Of a stretch of DNA of 64,000 nucleotides, positions 47,107 through 59,600 are shown in pieces. This DNA is from Chlorophyllum brunneum (Eukaryota > Basidiomycota > Agaricomycetes > Agaricales > Agaricaceae). The DNA lies in the NCBI GenBank assembly GCA_963576785.1, contig OY756143.1:2914001-2978000 (forward strand), read 5' to 3'. Numbering within the stretch: the first letter of the stretch is position 1; the number at the start of each line of letters is the position of its first letter. Below the pieces are notes generated by a model that made no database searches, was not told where the DNA came from, and saw nothing but the letters and a program-made list of their open reading frames with translations. The position numbers and the translations under genes are program-made.

Positions 47107-49928
47107 TGGAATCGTGAAAAGTCGTGAGGGTGGGGAGCTACCAAGACCTAGACGTCCTGATGAGGTGGGGCGAGGAGCAATCCAGTCAATTTATAATGGA
47201 GTCGACACCGCCCTAAGCGCACAATCGTTCCTGGAATTTGAAACGCGTTAGCCCACAAATTCTTTTGAGCCGGCACGAGTATGCCGTCCGTACGGCTCCA
47301 GGCGTACTTGAGACATCGTGACTGAATGTATTTGGCGGGTAGCTGTGCCTCACTAGAAGCCAAGAGCTACTGAAATAGTTCGGAAATGGGTCCGTCTTGA
47401 TGGTTTATACCGAAAACGAACATACTATGACGGCGTCGAGCTATAAATAGTGCCCGAAGCATATGTTTGGAAAACACCCTAGTCACCTCAACAGCATTTA
47501 TCGTAAGACCGCCCTCTGCGGGCGGCTTGGCGAGAGATATACAAGCCTTGTGACAAAGCAGGAGGGACTCAGACGCCGGTCATCGATCATTGCGGGGAGC
47601 TGAGGAAGTTGATGCCAGATACCAGAATATCGAAGTCATCGCGGTAGCCATCTTTCGGATTGAAGTCTGCAGGCGAGTTTAAGTCAAGGCGAAGCTGGTT
47701 TATGGCCTCGGATTCTGGAGCGTATGGCGCCTGTCAGGTGGCGGTTTCAGATCAAATCGATTATCAGCCGCCTCACGCAATCCGCACTACAGCACCAACT
47801 TCTAAATCGTCCAGAGATGACACTGCCCACATGGACTGGAATCTTGTTTGAACAAGGCGCTCGGAGCGAGTAAGACCAGAAGGAGCATACCTCATCGCTT
47901 TCAGCCGACAGAAAACATTATGACGTTTGCGAGGTTGTATATTCGCATAAACTGCCTGTTTAATGATAAGCATCTTCCCCACAACGTTCGTCTGGGTCAG
48001 CAGGTACAATTGCGGTCAGTTGAGACCGCTAACGAACTTTGATAAAATCTATGCATCATGGGGAGCCAACGATTATGCCACTCTATCCCCGTCTATTGAC
48101 AGTGAATCACAGCTGCGTTCAGCACGATAGCACTGTGAATACGAGCTAAATAGAAGGGCCTCGGGGGTAGGTGTCAGAGTAGTAGAATATAGCAACAGAT
48201 TCCATTGTTTCTGTCCGGGGTGATAACGACAAAGGGGTGATCTTTAGTTCAACTGTCGAATCCAAATTCAAATTCGAGAAGAGAAGAGATGCAAAGATAG
48301 GTCAAGAAGTGAAGAACCGCTCGGAACGGGACTAGCCTAAATTTCTTGGAAGCGACTTATGTCAGCGAGGTGAACCTGGATTGGATGCTCTGATGTTGAC
48401 CACCCTACTACACCGTGGATTCTGTGATGGCATTCGACATTCGATGGCTTCGTAGGAGATATTGTTGTGTGTGAGAAAAGTTTTTTGAAACGGCACTGAC
48501 GCATCACATTTATAGGTAATGCACTAGAAGACTCCTAGAAGACACCTGCTGAAATATAGCGCACCATGAGTTCGGGCACTCGAACATAGATGCCTGTGTC
48601 ACAATGTTCCTAAACATGTTTTCGTGGTTTTGACAAAATTAGCAGGCACCCGTTCCCGCGGTCCGAGTGTCTTGTGTTGGAAGTAAAAAAAGGAGCCCGT
48701 ATCAGAGATCATGTACCCCCCTCTCAGAACGCAGCTCGTCTTCATGTCCAGGACCTGAATCTATCCAAGGAGGCAGCAGCCGTCAATGACTCAATAATCT
48801 GTCACCAGAACTAGACAATTGATGAAGTTACACCGCCGACAGAGTCCAGATTGTGTTAACAGGCCTCGGCGGTATGTTGGATGCGCGCAGCGCCCTCCTA
48901 GTCCGCAGCGCATCTCGCAGCCTAATAACAGCACAGATTTCAGAGTTGATGTCGGAGGTTCAGGAGCTAGGACCCACTCCTTTATCAAAAATGAGAGAGG
49001 CTTGGCTTGATAAAGTGAGTAAATACGGGACATCAATAATTTTCAATTCTACAACTGTCGGAGCGCTGATTGCTGATAGACGTTCCTATGCGGATTTGGG
49101 ATCATACATGTCCTCTCCTCCGGAACTCCTTCTGGGATTAAGAGACCTGGCATACTCCGTTCAGTGTCCATCTTGAAATCGTGCCTTGATTGGTCTCGAC
49201 GTCTCTCAACCTCGTCTCTGGACCCTGTCATGGCAAAACACGTCAATTTCGTTGCTCTTGAACGGCGCTTTAAGCTCATTCACCGATGGGTGTGAAAAAT
49301 TTATCGTTGTAGGAAACATCGGGATCATCCCTTGTCGGAACTGGGTTAACACCTCACCTCACCTCCGCTCAGTGGGTACCTGTCCACATTTCAAACCGGA
49401 CAATGGAATGTACTATATATTTTTATAGATATATAACATGGAGTGAGGATAGCATTACAACAAATACACGATAGTCCAAAGGGGAAATTCGACAGGAGAC
49501 AAAATATCTAACGGATAAACTGCGAGTCCAAAACTTGACGAATAATGAATCATGCTAATCTCAACCCAGAATCGCGGGCCGCAACTTGATGATGACTTTT
49601 ACCCCCCCAAAGATTGACTGGTCGTATCTGACCTAAAGTATCCACTCCCAGCGCTAACCGGAGCCGTACATCATCTACCTGCGTAAGCTCGCTGACATGA
49701 CATCCCTCTCATCCAACCTAAAAATCCATCCATATCCCGAATGACATCCCACCCATAACGAAATCATACAGAAACGGAGCCAGGTCACCCCAAATATAGT
49801 AAACACGGATAGGAAAGGGCGAAGAATGAGTAAGAGTGAATCAGCTGGTGATAGGGTTTAGTGCTTGTGAGACAAAATTCTCGAAGTAAAGACGGCATAA
49901 AAGGAGTCAAAGGGGAAAATCCTTCTAC
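47107..49928. other. Gene-poor region of 2.8 kb
   Basis: Upstream of the deacetylase and downstream of the Zn2Cys6 gene. Most frames are short. The exception is a plus-strand pair at 48832-49290, listed separately. No transposon features are recognised. Confidence 0.45.
48832..49290 (+). CDS. Possible unrecognised two-exon gene fragment
   Basis: An open stretch (ADRVQIVLTGLGGMLDARSA, later SELMSEVQELGPTPLSKMRE, AWLDK) ends at a GTGAGT donor (49014). A 65-nt intron with a TGCTGATAG acceptor leads in phase to 73 further open codons (TFLCGFGIIHVLSSG, later VNFVALERRFKLIHRW). No start codon is clear and no family is recognised. It may be the remnant of a decayed gene. Confidence 0.28.
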
Positions 49929-52900
49929 TCACTCGAACCCGGTAGGTGCGTTAGACCACATCGCCATCGCATCGCTATCCAAAAAATCATGTTCTTGCTG
50001 ATCACCCGCACCTTCACCTCCCATTCCATCACCACCAGAATTAGAACTAGAACCATACCGATGGTGGTGTAACATCTCATGTGGCTCTCTCAACCCCTGT
50101 CCACTACCACCAAACATTCCCATTCCCATCCCGTTCAACATCTGCGATAACGTCGCAGGCTGCAAATCCGTAGCAGCATAAGGCGTAGGATAACCCATAG
50201 CCAACTGCCCAAAGATGAATTCCGCTTCGGGCGGTGGTAAGACCCCCTCTGTAATCCCTCCTATACTCGAACTTGATGGACCTCCTCCTAATGGCGTCGA
50301 ACCCGGTACATCATTTGCATCAAGTCCAGTTCCGGTGCTACTTCCCGGATTCATAAGAGGACCGTCCGGGCCCATGGTTAGACCTCGCATTGGTGGTTGG
50401 TCGAACGAATACCAGAAACTCCCCGGATCCATCGGATGATGGTTAGGCATATGAGGGTGAGGATGCGATGAAGAAGGCATATTCGGCGGCGGGGGAGCTT
50501 GCGAAGAAAACTTGACTTGACCATGCAAAGGTATCCGTCCAAGTTCATTACTGTACAAAGGTAGGGCGTATAACTCTTGCTGCTGTGACTGTGTCATTGT
50601 CGAAGACGGCGATGGATCAAGCATCAACGACTCGGGAATGTCAGGTCTTGACACCTGTTGTGGCTGCTGTTGCTGCAGGATAGGTATTGAATGTTGTTGG
50701 TGACGTGGATGAGGTCGACTAATAGGAATTCCAACAGTTTCCTTGTTGACGCGTTTAGAACCCGCAAGTGTTCGTGGAACATCTGACAAGGGCGGCGTAT
50801 GCGCCGTTTCAGAATTCGTTGTAGAAGAAATCGGACTGTCTGAATCGCGTTCGCGTTTGTTGCTTGGGGGTGTACGTTGAGGTAGAGGTAAGTCTCCAAC
50901 AGACGCCAGCTCGTAAAGAATATCCCTATCATCCCATCAACCCAAAGTTAATGAGGAGTACAACAAAAAGTACTCACCATAGTCGCCCGGCAGAATGCCA
51001 CCTCCCTTCACATCCTTTCAAAACCGCCATGCACTTATGCACATCCACCATCTCTTTACTAGGATCAATCGACAATCCCGACCTTTTCCCTCCCCAAATA
51101 CTCAACAACAACACAATACCCGATGTGAAAACAGCCATCTGAACCGGAGGACTTGTCATTGGCAGCCTGCGATGCTGAACATCCACAACATGTATACACG
51201 ACCTAGCAGCATTTGTGCATATCGCCAGGGAAGGGAAGGATAGAGGTGAAGGTTTACTTGGGGAAGGTATGAATGGGCGATGAATGAGAATTTGAATGTG
51301 GTAGTATGTACTCCAGAGGACGACGGATTGGTTGAAGAATGTCTGGTCTTCGCGATTTGGATCCCAACGCACTGTGAAGCCGGGTTAAAATGAGTCGACG
51401 GGGGATAGGTAAGAAAACATACAGTGATCTGGAACGGTATCCACGAAATGGTTCAGTGCCGAGTCAAGCTCGGCAACGATATGTTGTTCCCACTGGTCAC
51501 CAACGAAACCAAGAAGAATCTTTGACTTGTTTATCGAGTACTATATCAATCATCAATCATTCAGGGTCCCAACGAGATACATGCGTCAAATTTGGAAAGC
51601 AACTCACAATTGTCCTTAGCGAAAACGCCAGAACCTGATACAACTTGAGAAAACACAAAAACGCAGAAACGAGTGAAGGTTTTCCCGGAGGCTGTTTCCA
51701 CCGTTTCTCAGGATCTGGATGTTCCCAATATTCATCATCGCACTCAATAGGAAGATCAAGATCGAAACTAAAATATATATATATATATGCTTTAGTTCAC
51801 GCAGCAGAAGAAATCATATTTGGAAATAGGAATACGTACTCTTCGTCGTGAATTGCACACGGTCGACCAAGCGCAGCACTAACACCTCTGTCGATACATA
51901 TAAGAACCCTAATAGAAGTTCGGCGTTATCAGAAAAAAAAGGAAAGAACCAAAGGGTAGGGCGGTGTATGTACGTACCAAAATGCTCGTTTCCAAAGTTC
52001 ATCCTCCACGGTCATCGGATCTTTAGCCTTTCGCTTTCGATGCGCACCTACGTCTTGTGCCAGTCGAAGGCCAACCCCCACCATCGCCCAGCACGCTTGC
52101 GGAGCAGACGACCCTTGCAAAAATAGCACTGAAAGCTAAATTCAAACGTGCATCAGAGATACTATCATATGGAATCTCCACCCAGTTCAGAATTAGAGTA
52201 TAGATTGGGAATGACTTACCGAGTAGAATTGTAAATCGTATAACGTTGGCGGGCTCAAAAAGCTTTTCTTCACCATTTGGACTTGATCGAACCATTTCCA
52301 CCCTGATGAATGTAGACTTTGTTCACCATCTAACAATACCCTTGGATCATCAGAGAACCTTGAACCATTCGCACAGACTAATAATACATTAGCACCAAAA
52401 CGATCGTCACAGAGGTGTAAACCGTCGTTGATTGCGCGTTCGAATGTTGGCCGGTGAAGGAGTGGTAAGAAGAGGTTGACGTGTTCAAAGTAGAAATCTA
52501 CGAGAGTGCGAAGGAGGTCGGGTTCAGGAAACTTGTATGGGGTTCGAGGCTCGTTTGATATCAGACCCTCTTCCCACTATCATTCATCAATCCAGGGTCT
52601 CAGAGAAGTTGATAAATGAGAGACCTACAGGATGACTTGTCCAAAACTCGTTTCGTCTGAGTCCAAGTATCCCTGGTCGTGGAGTAGGAGAGATTTTGCC
52701 AGTGTACTCGTTCTTCAATTCGATTGCTGTCTGTATTAACATAGCGCCACTTGATTTACCGAAAAAGCGATATTCTTTGGGTTCGAGCGAGAGTTGTTTA
52801 AGGTTATCGGCGAGAATGAGGTGTGCGTCATCGGTGAATCGTTCATCTGTGTTATGTGCTGTGGATCCGTAGCGCCGTAGTATGGAGGTGGCGATATCGA

Positions 52901-53574
52901 CTACGGAATGAGCGTTGTCATTGGGGTCGTGTTTCGATGAGGACGCAACGAGAGGGCTGGGATCGATGGGTGGTTTGTCTAAGGGGAAATCATCCTTGTC
53001 TATGGCAATATCTAGTTCGTGGAGTAGGTTTTCATCTGGACATAGCTGGAGTGGAATGAGTCGTACGATCTGCAGTAGGAAATAGGGCGGCGCACCCGTT
53101 TCAGGAGTTTCTCGAGTTTCTCTAGCCGATTCTCCAGATTCTCGACGTAGCTATGACCCGGTTTCAGCTTAGGTTAGATACACAAGTTGTTCTGAATTCA
53201 CCCCTTCGGTGGACCTCGTTTCTGCAAGAGCAGATGTTAGCCGCCTTGCGGGGTCGCAACACACGAGGACCGACACACCTTGGCAGTTTCAACATACGTG
53301 CAGTCGAAATTGTATGTGATGCAATTCGAACATCTGTTTCCGGGCATCTGAACGCCATTGCCTATCGTCTAGAATTCATACAGGGCTCAGATTAGACACA
53401 TGGCGGGACTTACACCGGACTGGAATCTGATGAGAGCCGAGTGTGATATTGAAAGCGAGAAAACATACTCTTTTTACGGCGGCAGATATCACATGCACGT
53501 TGGACTCTGCGTTTTTTCAGGCCCGAGGCAAGACCGCCCTCGTGATCGTTGTACTCATCCTCGTTGGAAGACAT
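49929..53574 (-). CDS. Zn2Cys6 fungal transcription factor with Fungal_trans domain
   Basis: The start MSSNEDEYNDHEGGLASG leads to the zinc cluster KKRRVQRACDICRRKK, then IRCNG, VQMPGNRCSNCITYNFDCTY: six Cys in the C-x2-C-x6-C-x9-C-x2-C-x8-C order. The third Cys depends on a 6-nt exon (53414-53419). Then come a short helical linker, the middle-homology domain (WAMVGVGLRLAQDVGAHRKR, DELWKRAFW; WSTYYHIQILIHRPFIP) and a long Gln/Pro/Gly/Met-rich C-terminal region (LNGMGMGMFGGSGQGLREPH). About 900-1,000 aa. The type is close to the XlnR/Gal4-like regulators; targets unknown. An (AT)n tract sits in one intron (51773-51788). Confidence 0.92.
51773..51788. repeat. (AT)8 microsatellite in an intron
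   Basis: Sixteen bases of perfect AT dinucleotide repeat inside an intron of the Zn2Cys6 gene. It is a simple-sequence tract with no further significance visible. Confidence 0.9.
53414..53419 (-). other. Inferred 6-nt microexon (TCCGGT) in the zinc-cluster gene
   Basis: The first exon ends AAG A|gtatgt; a 49-nt intron ends gattccag; then TCCGGT; then gtaagt and a 52-nt intron ending gacgatag; the next exon begins GC AAT GGC. Joined, they read AAG ATC CGG TGC AAT GGC, i.e. K-I-R-C-N-G, the canonical zinc-cluster sequence. Skipping the 6 nt removes the third Cys. Confidence 0.78.
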
Positions 53575-55013
53575 GGTGACCGAGAAATGCGAGTCAATGA
53601 CTTGTTTTATGACCTTGATCTCACATCCCAATAAGGAAACCTGATCGGGCTTCGTCCTGCCGAATGACGCACAGTGCCGGCGACCATCATCCTCTCGCTG
53701 TGTTCACTGCGCACGAGTCTTCTTTTGGTTCCTGTCAATTCACTTGGGTGGCTTCTGCTGCGACTGAGTTACTGCGAGTCATCGACATGTTCACAAGTCA
53801 TTGCCTCGCAGCCGTAGCTTTTATCTATTCCGTGTCTCCACTGGTGGGCTCCCATGGGCTCATGTATTCCTTTCCCACGACATCCCCGCAGAAACACTAA
53901 ACAGATCACCACATCACGGTTCTCGTTTCGTTGTCCCTGCAAAGGTCTATGACTCAATCACGCCACACCTCGCCACGCTCTCGCGAGAGGAGGTTCTCTG
54001 TGTGGGCGCCAAAACCGTGGATTAATTCGGAGTGCCCATGTGAAATCTGAATGAACCTGCTTAGTCAGCACCAGCTTCTCGATCATGATTCGAAGCGCAA
54101 AGCGTCTTCTTCGATGCTCAAGTATCAGACATTGAAAGTCGTGGAGGTTGTCTTCTGTCACTTTTTAGTGGACGTCAGCGCGCTTGTTGATGAATTGCGT
54201 CCGTAGTCGTTATCAATGACGTGTTCAATTGCAATTGACTCTGCTTTGCCAAGTTCGCGAAGCCCTGCACTAAAAACACACTTGCTCATTCCCACCCGTG
54301 AATATGCTCCAGCCGTAGCGCGATGGAGCATACAGAGTACGTGAGTAGTGTGTCCAACGGGCAAAGGCTATTCTCGCTGCTGTGAAAGTCACCCCTGCCT
54401 GGAATTTCAAATCATGATGCAGCCGACACGGTTCCGATCGTGTCCATTTTGATGACCCCAACCCACTCACCAACCCTGCCACGCAGTCGCTATCACTACT
54501 GCCGTTGGGGTTGGGGTTCGTTCATCCTGTCATTGGTAGCCAGCGGATGTGGCCTAGGTTGCGGTGTCCACGGCAGAGAATTCTCAGTAAGGAGACGGCT
54601 GGTGGATCATTCGTTGTGGTGTGTGGTCACTAGTAAATGGGTGGGAGGAGTGGGAGACACTGGAAAAGGACAGGCGGGTTGCCTCGTGCCTTGGCGATTA
54701 TTTTCAAAATGGAGATGGAAAATCACAGCAAGAGCTCGGTCCGGTAAAGACCCTGCTAGGCTGGGAACACTCAACGGGAAACGACTGGCGCTAGGATCGT
54801 CTCCGCGCTCCTGAAATTTTCATTGCTTCGTTTGTATTTATGATTCTGTCCACCTACTCCATCCTAAACTCTATGCTCTTTACGTCCCCATTGCAAATTC
54901 AAATACCGAACCGCCGCTCACCCTCCGCAGACATATAATATTCCCCCCGATTTCATCAGCCTTCCCCTAGCTCCTCCCCCCTCCCCACACCATCCCATCA
55001 TCACTCCGTCAAC
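53575..55013. promoter_or_regulatory. Divergent intergenic region, 1.4 kb
   Basis: It separates the Zn2Cys6 (-) and Sfp1-like (+) genes, so it holds both promoters. ACATATAATA at 54931-54940 lies about 75 bases before the ATG at 55014, and between them is a C/T-rich tract (CCTCCCCCCTCCCC), a typical fungal core promoter. No coding gene is supported in the rest. Confidence 0.5.
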
Positions 55014-56690
55014 ATGTTGGACTCGGACAGGCGTGACTTGCCTCATGGTGCATTCAACAAAGCACAGTGAGTATGGCCCACCTGATTTGCGATGAAGTTC
55101 TTTCTAATCGATCGATTGGTCTGTCGATGGAAACGTGTAGATCAGGCTTCTCGCCAACCCACACAATTTATCTCACCGAGACCCACCACCAAAATACAAC
55201 AACCCTCTCTGCCTCACCCTCGCCTCCTCCCCCAGAATCGCCCATGGATATCGATATGTCCCTCCCATCCGACCTTGCGGCGCACAACATGGAACACATT
55301 TCCTCACTCGAACTTGCCCTGGTACGTATTGATCAAAGCTATTTATACCCCCGATCACACAATTCTGGACAACCACTCAGTTATCAACTTTTTCGCAGTG
55401 CTCAAATTTCACTTGTTGTAGCATTCAGCTACCAGACCTTCATGCTCTAGTAGAGCACTTTGAAGAAAAACATGTCGTCGTGTTTAATCTCGACGGTATG
55501 CGCATCTACCCCGAAAACTCTGGCAAACGTCTTGCACATTTCCCACCTCCACCATCACTATCCCACTCCCCGTCTTCCTCCCGCTCCTCTTCTGTCGTTT
55601 CCTCCCCACAAACACCTACAACTCCGCTATCAACTTCATTAATTAATCCTGAACCAACTCAGAAGCATAAAGCTTCTTCGACATCATCATGTCCACAGGT
55701 ATACACGCCTTTCAATATGTCGACAGTCCCTGATGAATCAGGATATGGCATCGGCTTATTTGACCTCGAAATTGGACCCGATCCATATCCTATCGTCTCA
55801 TGTTCACCATATGATGCCTATCCCGACTCGACACACAAATCATCCTGTTCATCCTCTCCGAACTCCAAGTCACACGACCCAATGATTCTGGATTCGGTTG
55901 ATTCTATTCCCGCACCAAACTTCGGTGTTGGTAATATTACATCACGAGACAGGGAGAAAGATAGGGAACGGGAACGGGAGAGGGAAAGAGAGAGGGAGAG
56001 GAAGGGACGAACCAAGGCGGACATTGTCAATGCGACAGCTGTCTCTGCTAAGAATACTGTGAAGGCGAAGACGCGGATAACTGGTGGGAATGTGAAGCGA
56101 AGGGAGAAGGCCTACCGTTGCCCTGTGAGTTGCCACCGTTGCCAATCTCCCCTTCGCATGATTCTCATTAATTCATGATGGTCTCAACAGAAGGCGGGAT
56201 GTACAAAGGTAAAGAATTTTTCATCTTGATTCTTACAACAGTCGTTTATCCGCGTTAACACCAGTCATATCTCAACCCCAATGGACTCAAATATCATCTC
56301 GACAAGGGTACTTGTCAAATCGACGATTCTGCGGCATTGTCAACAGACTCGGATGTGTTTACGGAAAATGTTCGAGGCACGACTCCAACAAGCACCACTA
56401 CCGCTACCGCCCCAACACCGATGGCATCATTACATTCACCCCTGGTGACCAACAAAATCAGACTAGTAAACGGAGGCAATAACACACTCGAGACGTTTCC
56501 GTCCCGAATAAGCGGGGTCCCTACAATGAACGGCATGACGATCCCGACCCCACCTACGACGCCACATTCAGAATCATCACCTACTTCTACTATTGCACTT
56601 TCGACAGCGTACCGGATATCTTCACCAACACCGACGCCACAGATAACGAGGCTGAATTTGACGAGAGCGTTGAACACTATTCCTTGTTGA
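55014..56690 (+). CDS. SFP1: Sfp1-like C2H2 zinc-finger transcription factor
   Basis: MLDSDRRDLPHGAFNKA begins a multi-exon gene. The first finger spans CSNFTCCSIQLPDLHALVEH with FEEKH; the second is KAYRCPKAGCTK followed by SYLNPNGLKYHLDKGTC, the split-type finger of Sfp1 proteins, which control ribosome-biogenesis and growth genes in yeast. Between them is a Ser/Pro region and an Arg-Glu alternation (RERERERERERKGR). The second finger is cut by three exons, the middle one only 18 nt (56191-56208). The tail is Ser/Thr/Pro-rich and ends RALNTIPC at 56690. A different frame over the same 3' end (EFDESVEHYSLLSR) is also open, so the very C-terminus is uncertain. Confidence 0.85.
55940..56010 (+). 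repeat. Purine-rich GA/GGGAAC repeat encoding an Arg-Glu run
   Basis: A GA-rich tract of about 50 bases (units GGGAAC, GAGAGG) encodes alternating Arg-Glu in the Sfp1-like protein, a charged, probably helical or disordered linker. Confidence 0.8.
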
Positions 56691-59600
56691 GTCGGTGACG
56701 GAGCATCTATTTGCCGCGGCATAAACTGATAGATGGTATGTGGCGCTTTTTTTCTTTTGCAACTTTAAACTCCGCTTTTGAGTTTTCTCAAACACATGCA
56801 TGGATGCAAATTATTGTTGTGTATACCTTTCATGGATTGTGAAACTGCCTCCGCTTAATGGGTACTCACTTTTCCTCCTGCTCAAGGCAGTTATTATCTC
56901 GCTTGTTTTCGACCAGTCAGATGATTCAGGGTCGAAGTCTCTTCGATATCCGTTTCACTCTTTTACTCTTTGGTTTTACTCCTTGTGGTCTAGTACGTAC
57001 TAGGTCCGCTAGTGTGGGGAAACGGTATATGTTACAGGGTTGACTAACATTTTGGTATTACTCTGTCAGGTGGCTAAAGGAGTTCTATCTGGTTCCCAGC
57101 TTTCATCATTTTGCGCTTAGCGGTTAACGATATCTAACTGTGTGATGTTCAACCTCATTCATAACAGTTTTTCGCGTATCGTTTTTCTCCGGCCTCCGAT
57201 CCTTTTGATTCGAACTCTTTTGACAGTTGCATGATCCGTATCAATCTCGTCTTTTCGCCAGGTCTCAACAATTTCGCACATACATACAGAACCTTTTTCC
57301 CTCAATCCCACCTCAACTCTCTCCTTCCTCGTACATGCACATATTCATACACCCTTCGACCTTTCGCGCAACCTTTTCCAAAAGTCGAAATCGAAGTCTC
57401 CTGAACAAAACATGTTCAAAAATTTATATTACGTATTATTTCATATTTTTTGGCGTTCTTTATGTCAGATGTTCTATGTGAACGCTGTACATGAGCTCTC
57501 TCTCTACGTATATATCGTTATTATTGCTGATGTAATGCTCTTGTTTTTGCTATGTGCTCCATTACTTGCGTTGTGCATGTAGTGTTGGTGTGATACACGA
57601 TAGGTACTACGTTATTTATGGCTTGATATTCTGAAGTCTTCCCATGGGAACATAATTTTGTTATGGTCACTTGAGGTCACCTCGTCCGATTAGTTGAGCG
57701 TCGTAGGCTATTCGTGCAAAAGTTGAACATACTCTCGCTTCGGTAAACATCGTGCATGTCGGACTGACTGTCCCATATCGTCTATTCCACGACCCACCTC
57801 TGGTCACTGGCCAAAATGATCCGCGGACAGGAACCAACATGAAGGCTTGCAAGATTTCAAGAAGTTGCTAGATCAGAGCGGAAATAATGTCTCGGTTAAA
57901 CCATACAATACCTACTTGAATGGTAGCCATGTACTACATTTCATGTGGTAGTATTGAGAGTCTGGCTTGATCCCCCTTCTGGCAGGTTACAACGAACGGC
58001 CAAGTGGGTCTTGTATTGATACATTGTTGGGGTGTCAGGAAATCGCAGTAGACGCGCTCGTAGTCATCTATGATTTCGTAAACCCCAACCCCAGCAGTGT
58101 CGGTTCGATTCTATCGATATAGATTGTGAACAAAAAAAAACGGGGAGTAGATAAAATGGATAGTGAAATGGGTGTGTTTGCACGGGCCACTGGTATCAGC
58201 AACTGTCCTCTTGAAGATGCTTCAAATTTTTGCGAATTCTCGTGGTTCGTGAGTCCTCTGAAGCTTGCGTCGTTGGATTGTGATGGAATCAAACACTTGT
58301 CATGTTCATTCCGTGGTGAAAGGCCACGAGGTATATCCGCAGTTTTGGACGTCCTGTTCTCTATTTACCCTCTGGCCATCCTCGGTGATAAGCATTGCAT
58401 AGAGACATGCGCCACATGCATCACCTGTGGTGAATTTGGTCGGTGTGTCTTGTCGTCCGTTCGCACCATTCTTCTATCGCGCGATTGCCGGTGTTTAGTG
58501 CCAGTGGGCTTCACGGTATCTGGATTGTCTCGTAGTCCATAGGGGAATGGCGTTCACCGATAAAGTTGGCTTCGATGCGTTTTATTTTTAGATACCAGGC
58601 AGAACTTGTTCTATTCCACCCCCAAAGACGAGAAGCCCCACCGTCCCTGGAGCCACTGGATAATAAGATTAATGGTTACCCGTGGTTACCAACTGGATAT
58701 TTTTTGGGAGAGGACTCGAGGTGGTTTTCATTATACGTTATCAAGGTTTCAACAACACTCACATTTCCGTGACCACCGCTTGAGTTGTTTTCTCCCGTAT
58801 CTGCCAATGAGGTGTAGTGTTGTCAGGACGGTCCCAATGTCTTGGAAGCCTTTGTTTTCTATTGAAAGAGCTTTGTTCACCGAAGTTGTTCTTTGATGTC
58901 CGTGTACCACGATCTTAGTCACCGAGATAATCATAAACTGTGGGATCCCGAGGAGTGAGTTGTTACCAACGGGAGGTCTTCGTAGCCGCCTATGACTGGG
59001 AGTGGTTATTCGGATATTTCGGAATTGTCGTTTTTGAAAACGATATCGGAATCGTCTCGGAATCCACTGTATGTCGATATTCGAAGTGTTGTCTTCGCTG
59101 CCTATCAAAGCATTATTGTAGCGCGAGCTCAAATTTGAGAATGGTGCAAGTAAGCGTGACTTATCAGTATATGCGTTCTGCCCTTTGTTCGATGACTATT
59201 TCAGATCGTGAGGCCATTGCGCGCGAGCCGTGGTTCCTTCTAATTCTGTCGTCTGATCGGCGAACTTTTCATGCATGGTGGCCCGGGACCACGCGGTCAG
59301 GCTATCTATCTTCGTGTCGACATGGTCAATTCAGAATCGAAAACCTTCTGGCGGGTGTCCGTGTTTACGACACGGATCATGTTCAAGAGGATGATTGGGA
59401 ACTTGAATTTTATTTGACAAGATACCTTGGAGGCGAATTGCATGTTTGGTCAAAGTTATTTGGGTGGCCCAACGGTGGTCTTTGGTGGGGTCCCAGCTAC
59501 AATTTTCTCCTGTGGTATGATTCATGGATTGTCCTTCGGCAAGTAGTTTGGGTTTTGGCTCATGAGAGGCCCTATGAAAGGTCCATGCAACTTTGTGTGT

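Noticed and set aside
58095..58130. tRNA B-box-like GGTTCGATTC
   Set aside because: No A box, acceptor stem or cloverleaf can be drawn around it.
59355..59385. Short inverted repeat (CCGTGT/ACACGG)
   Set aside because: A six-base stem alone is expected by chance; no T tract or repeat partner nearby.
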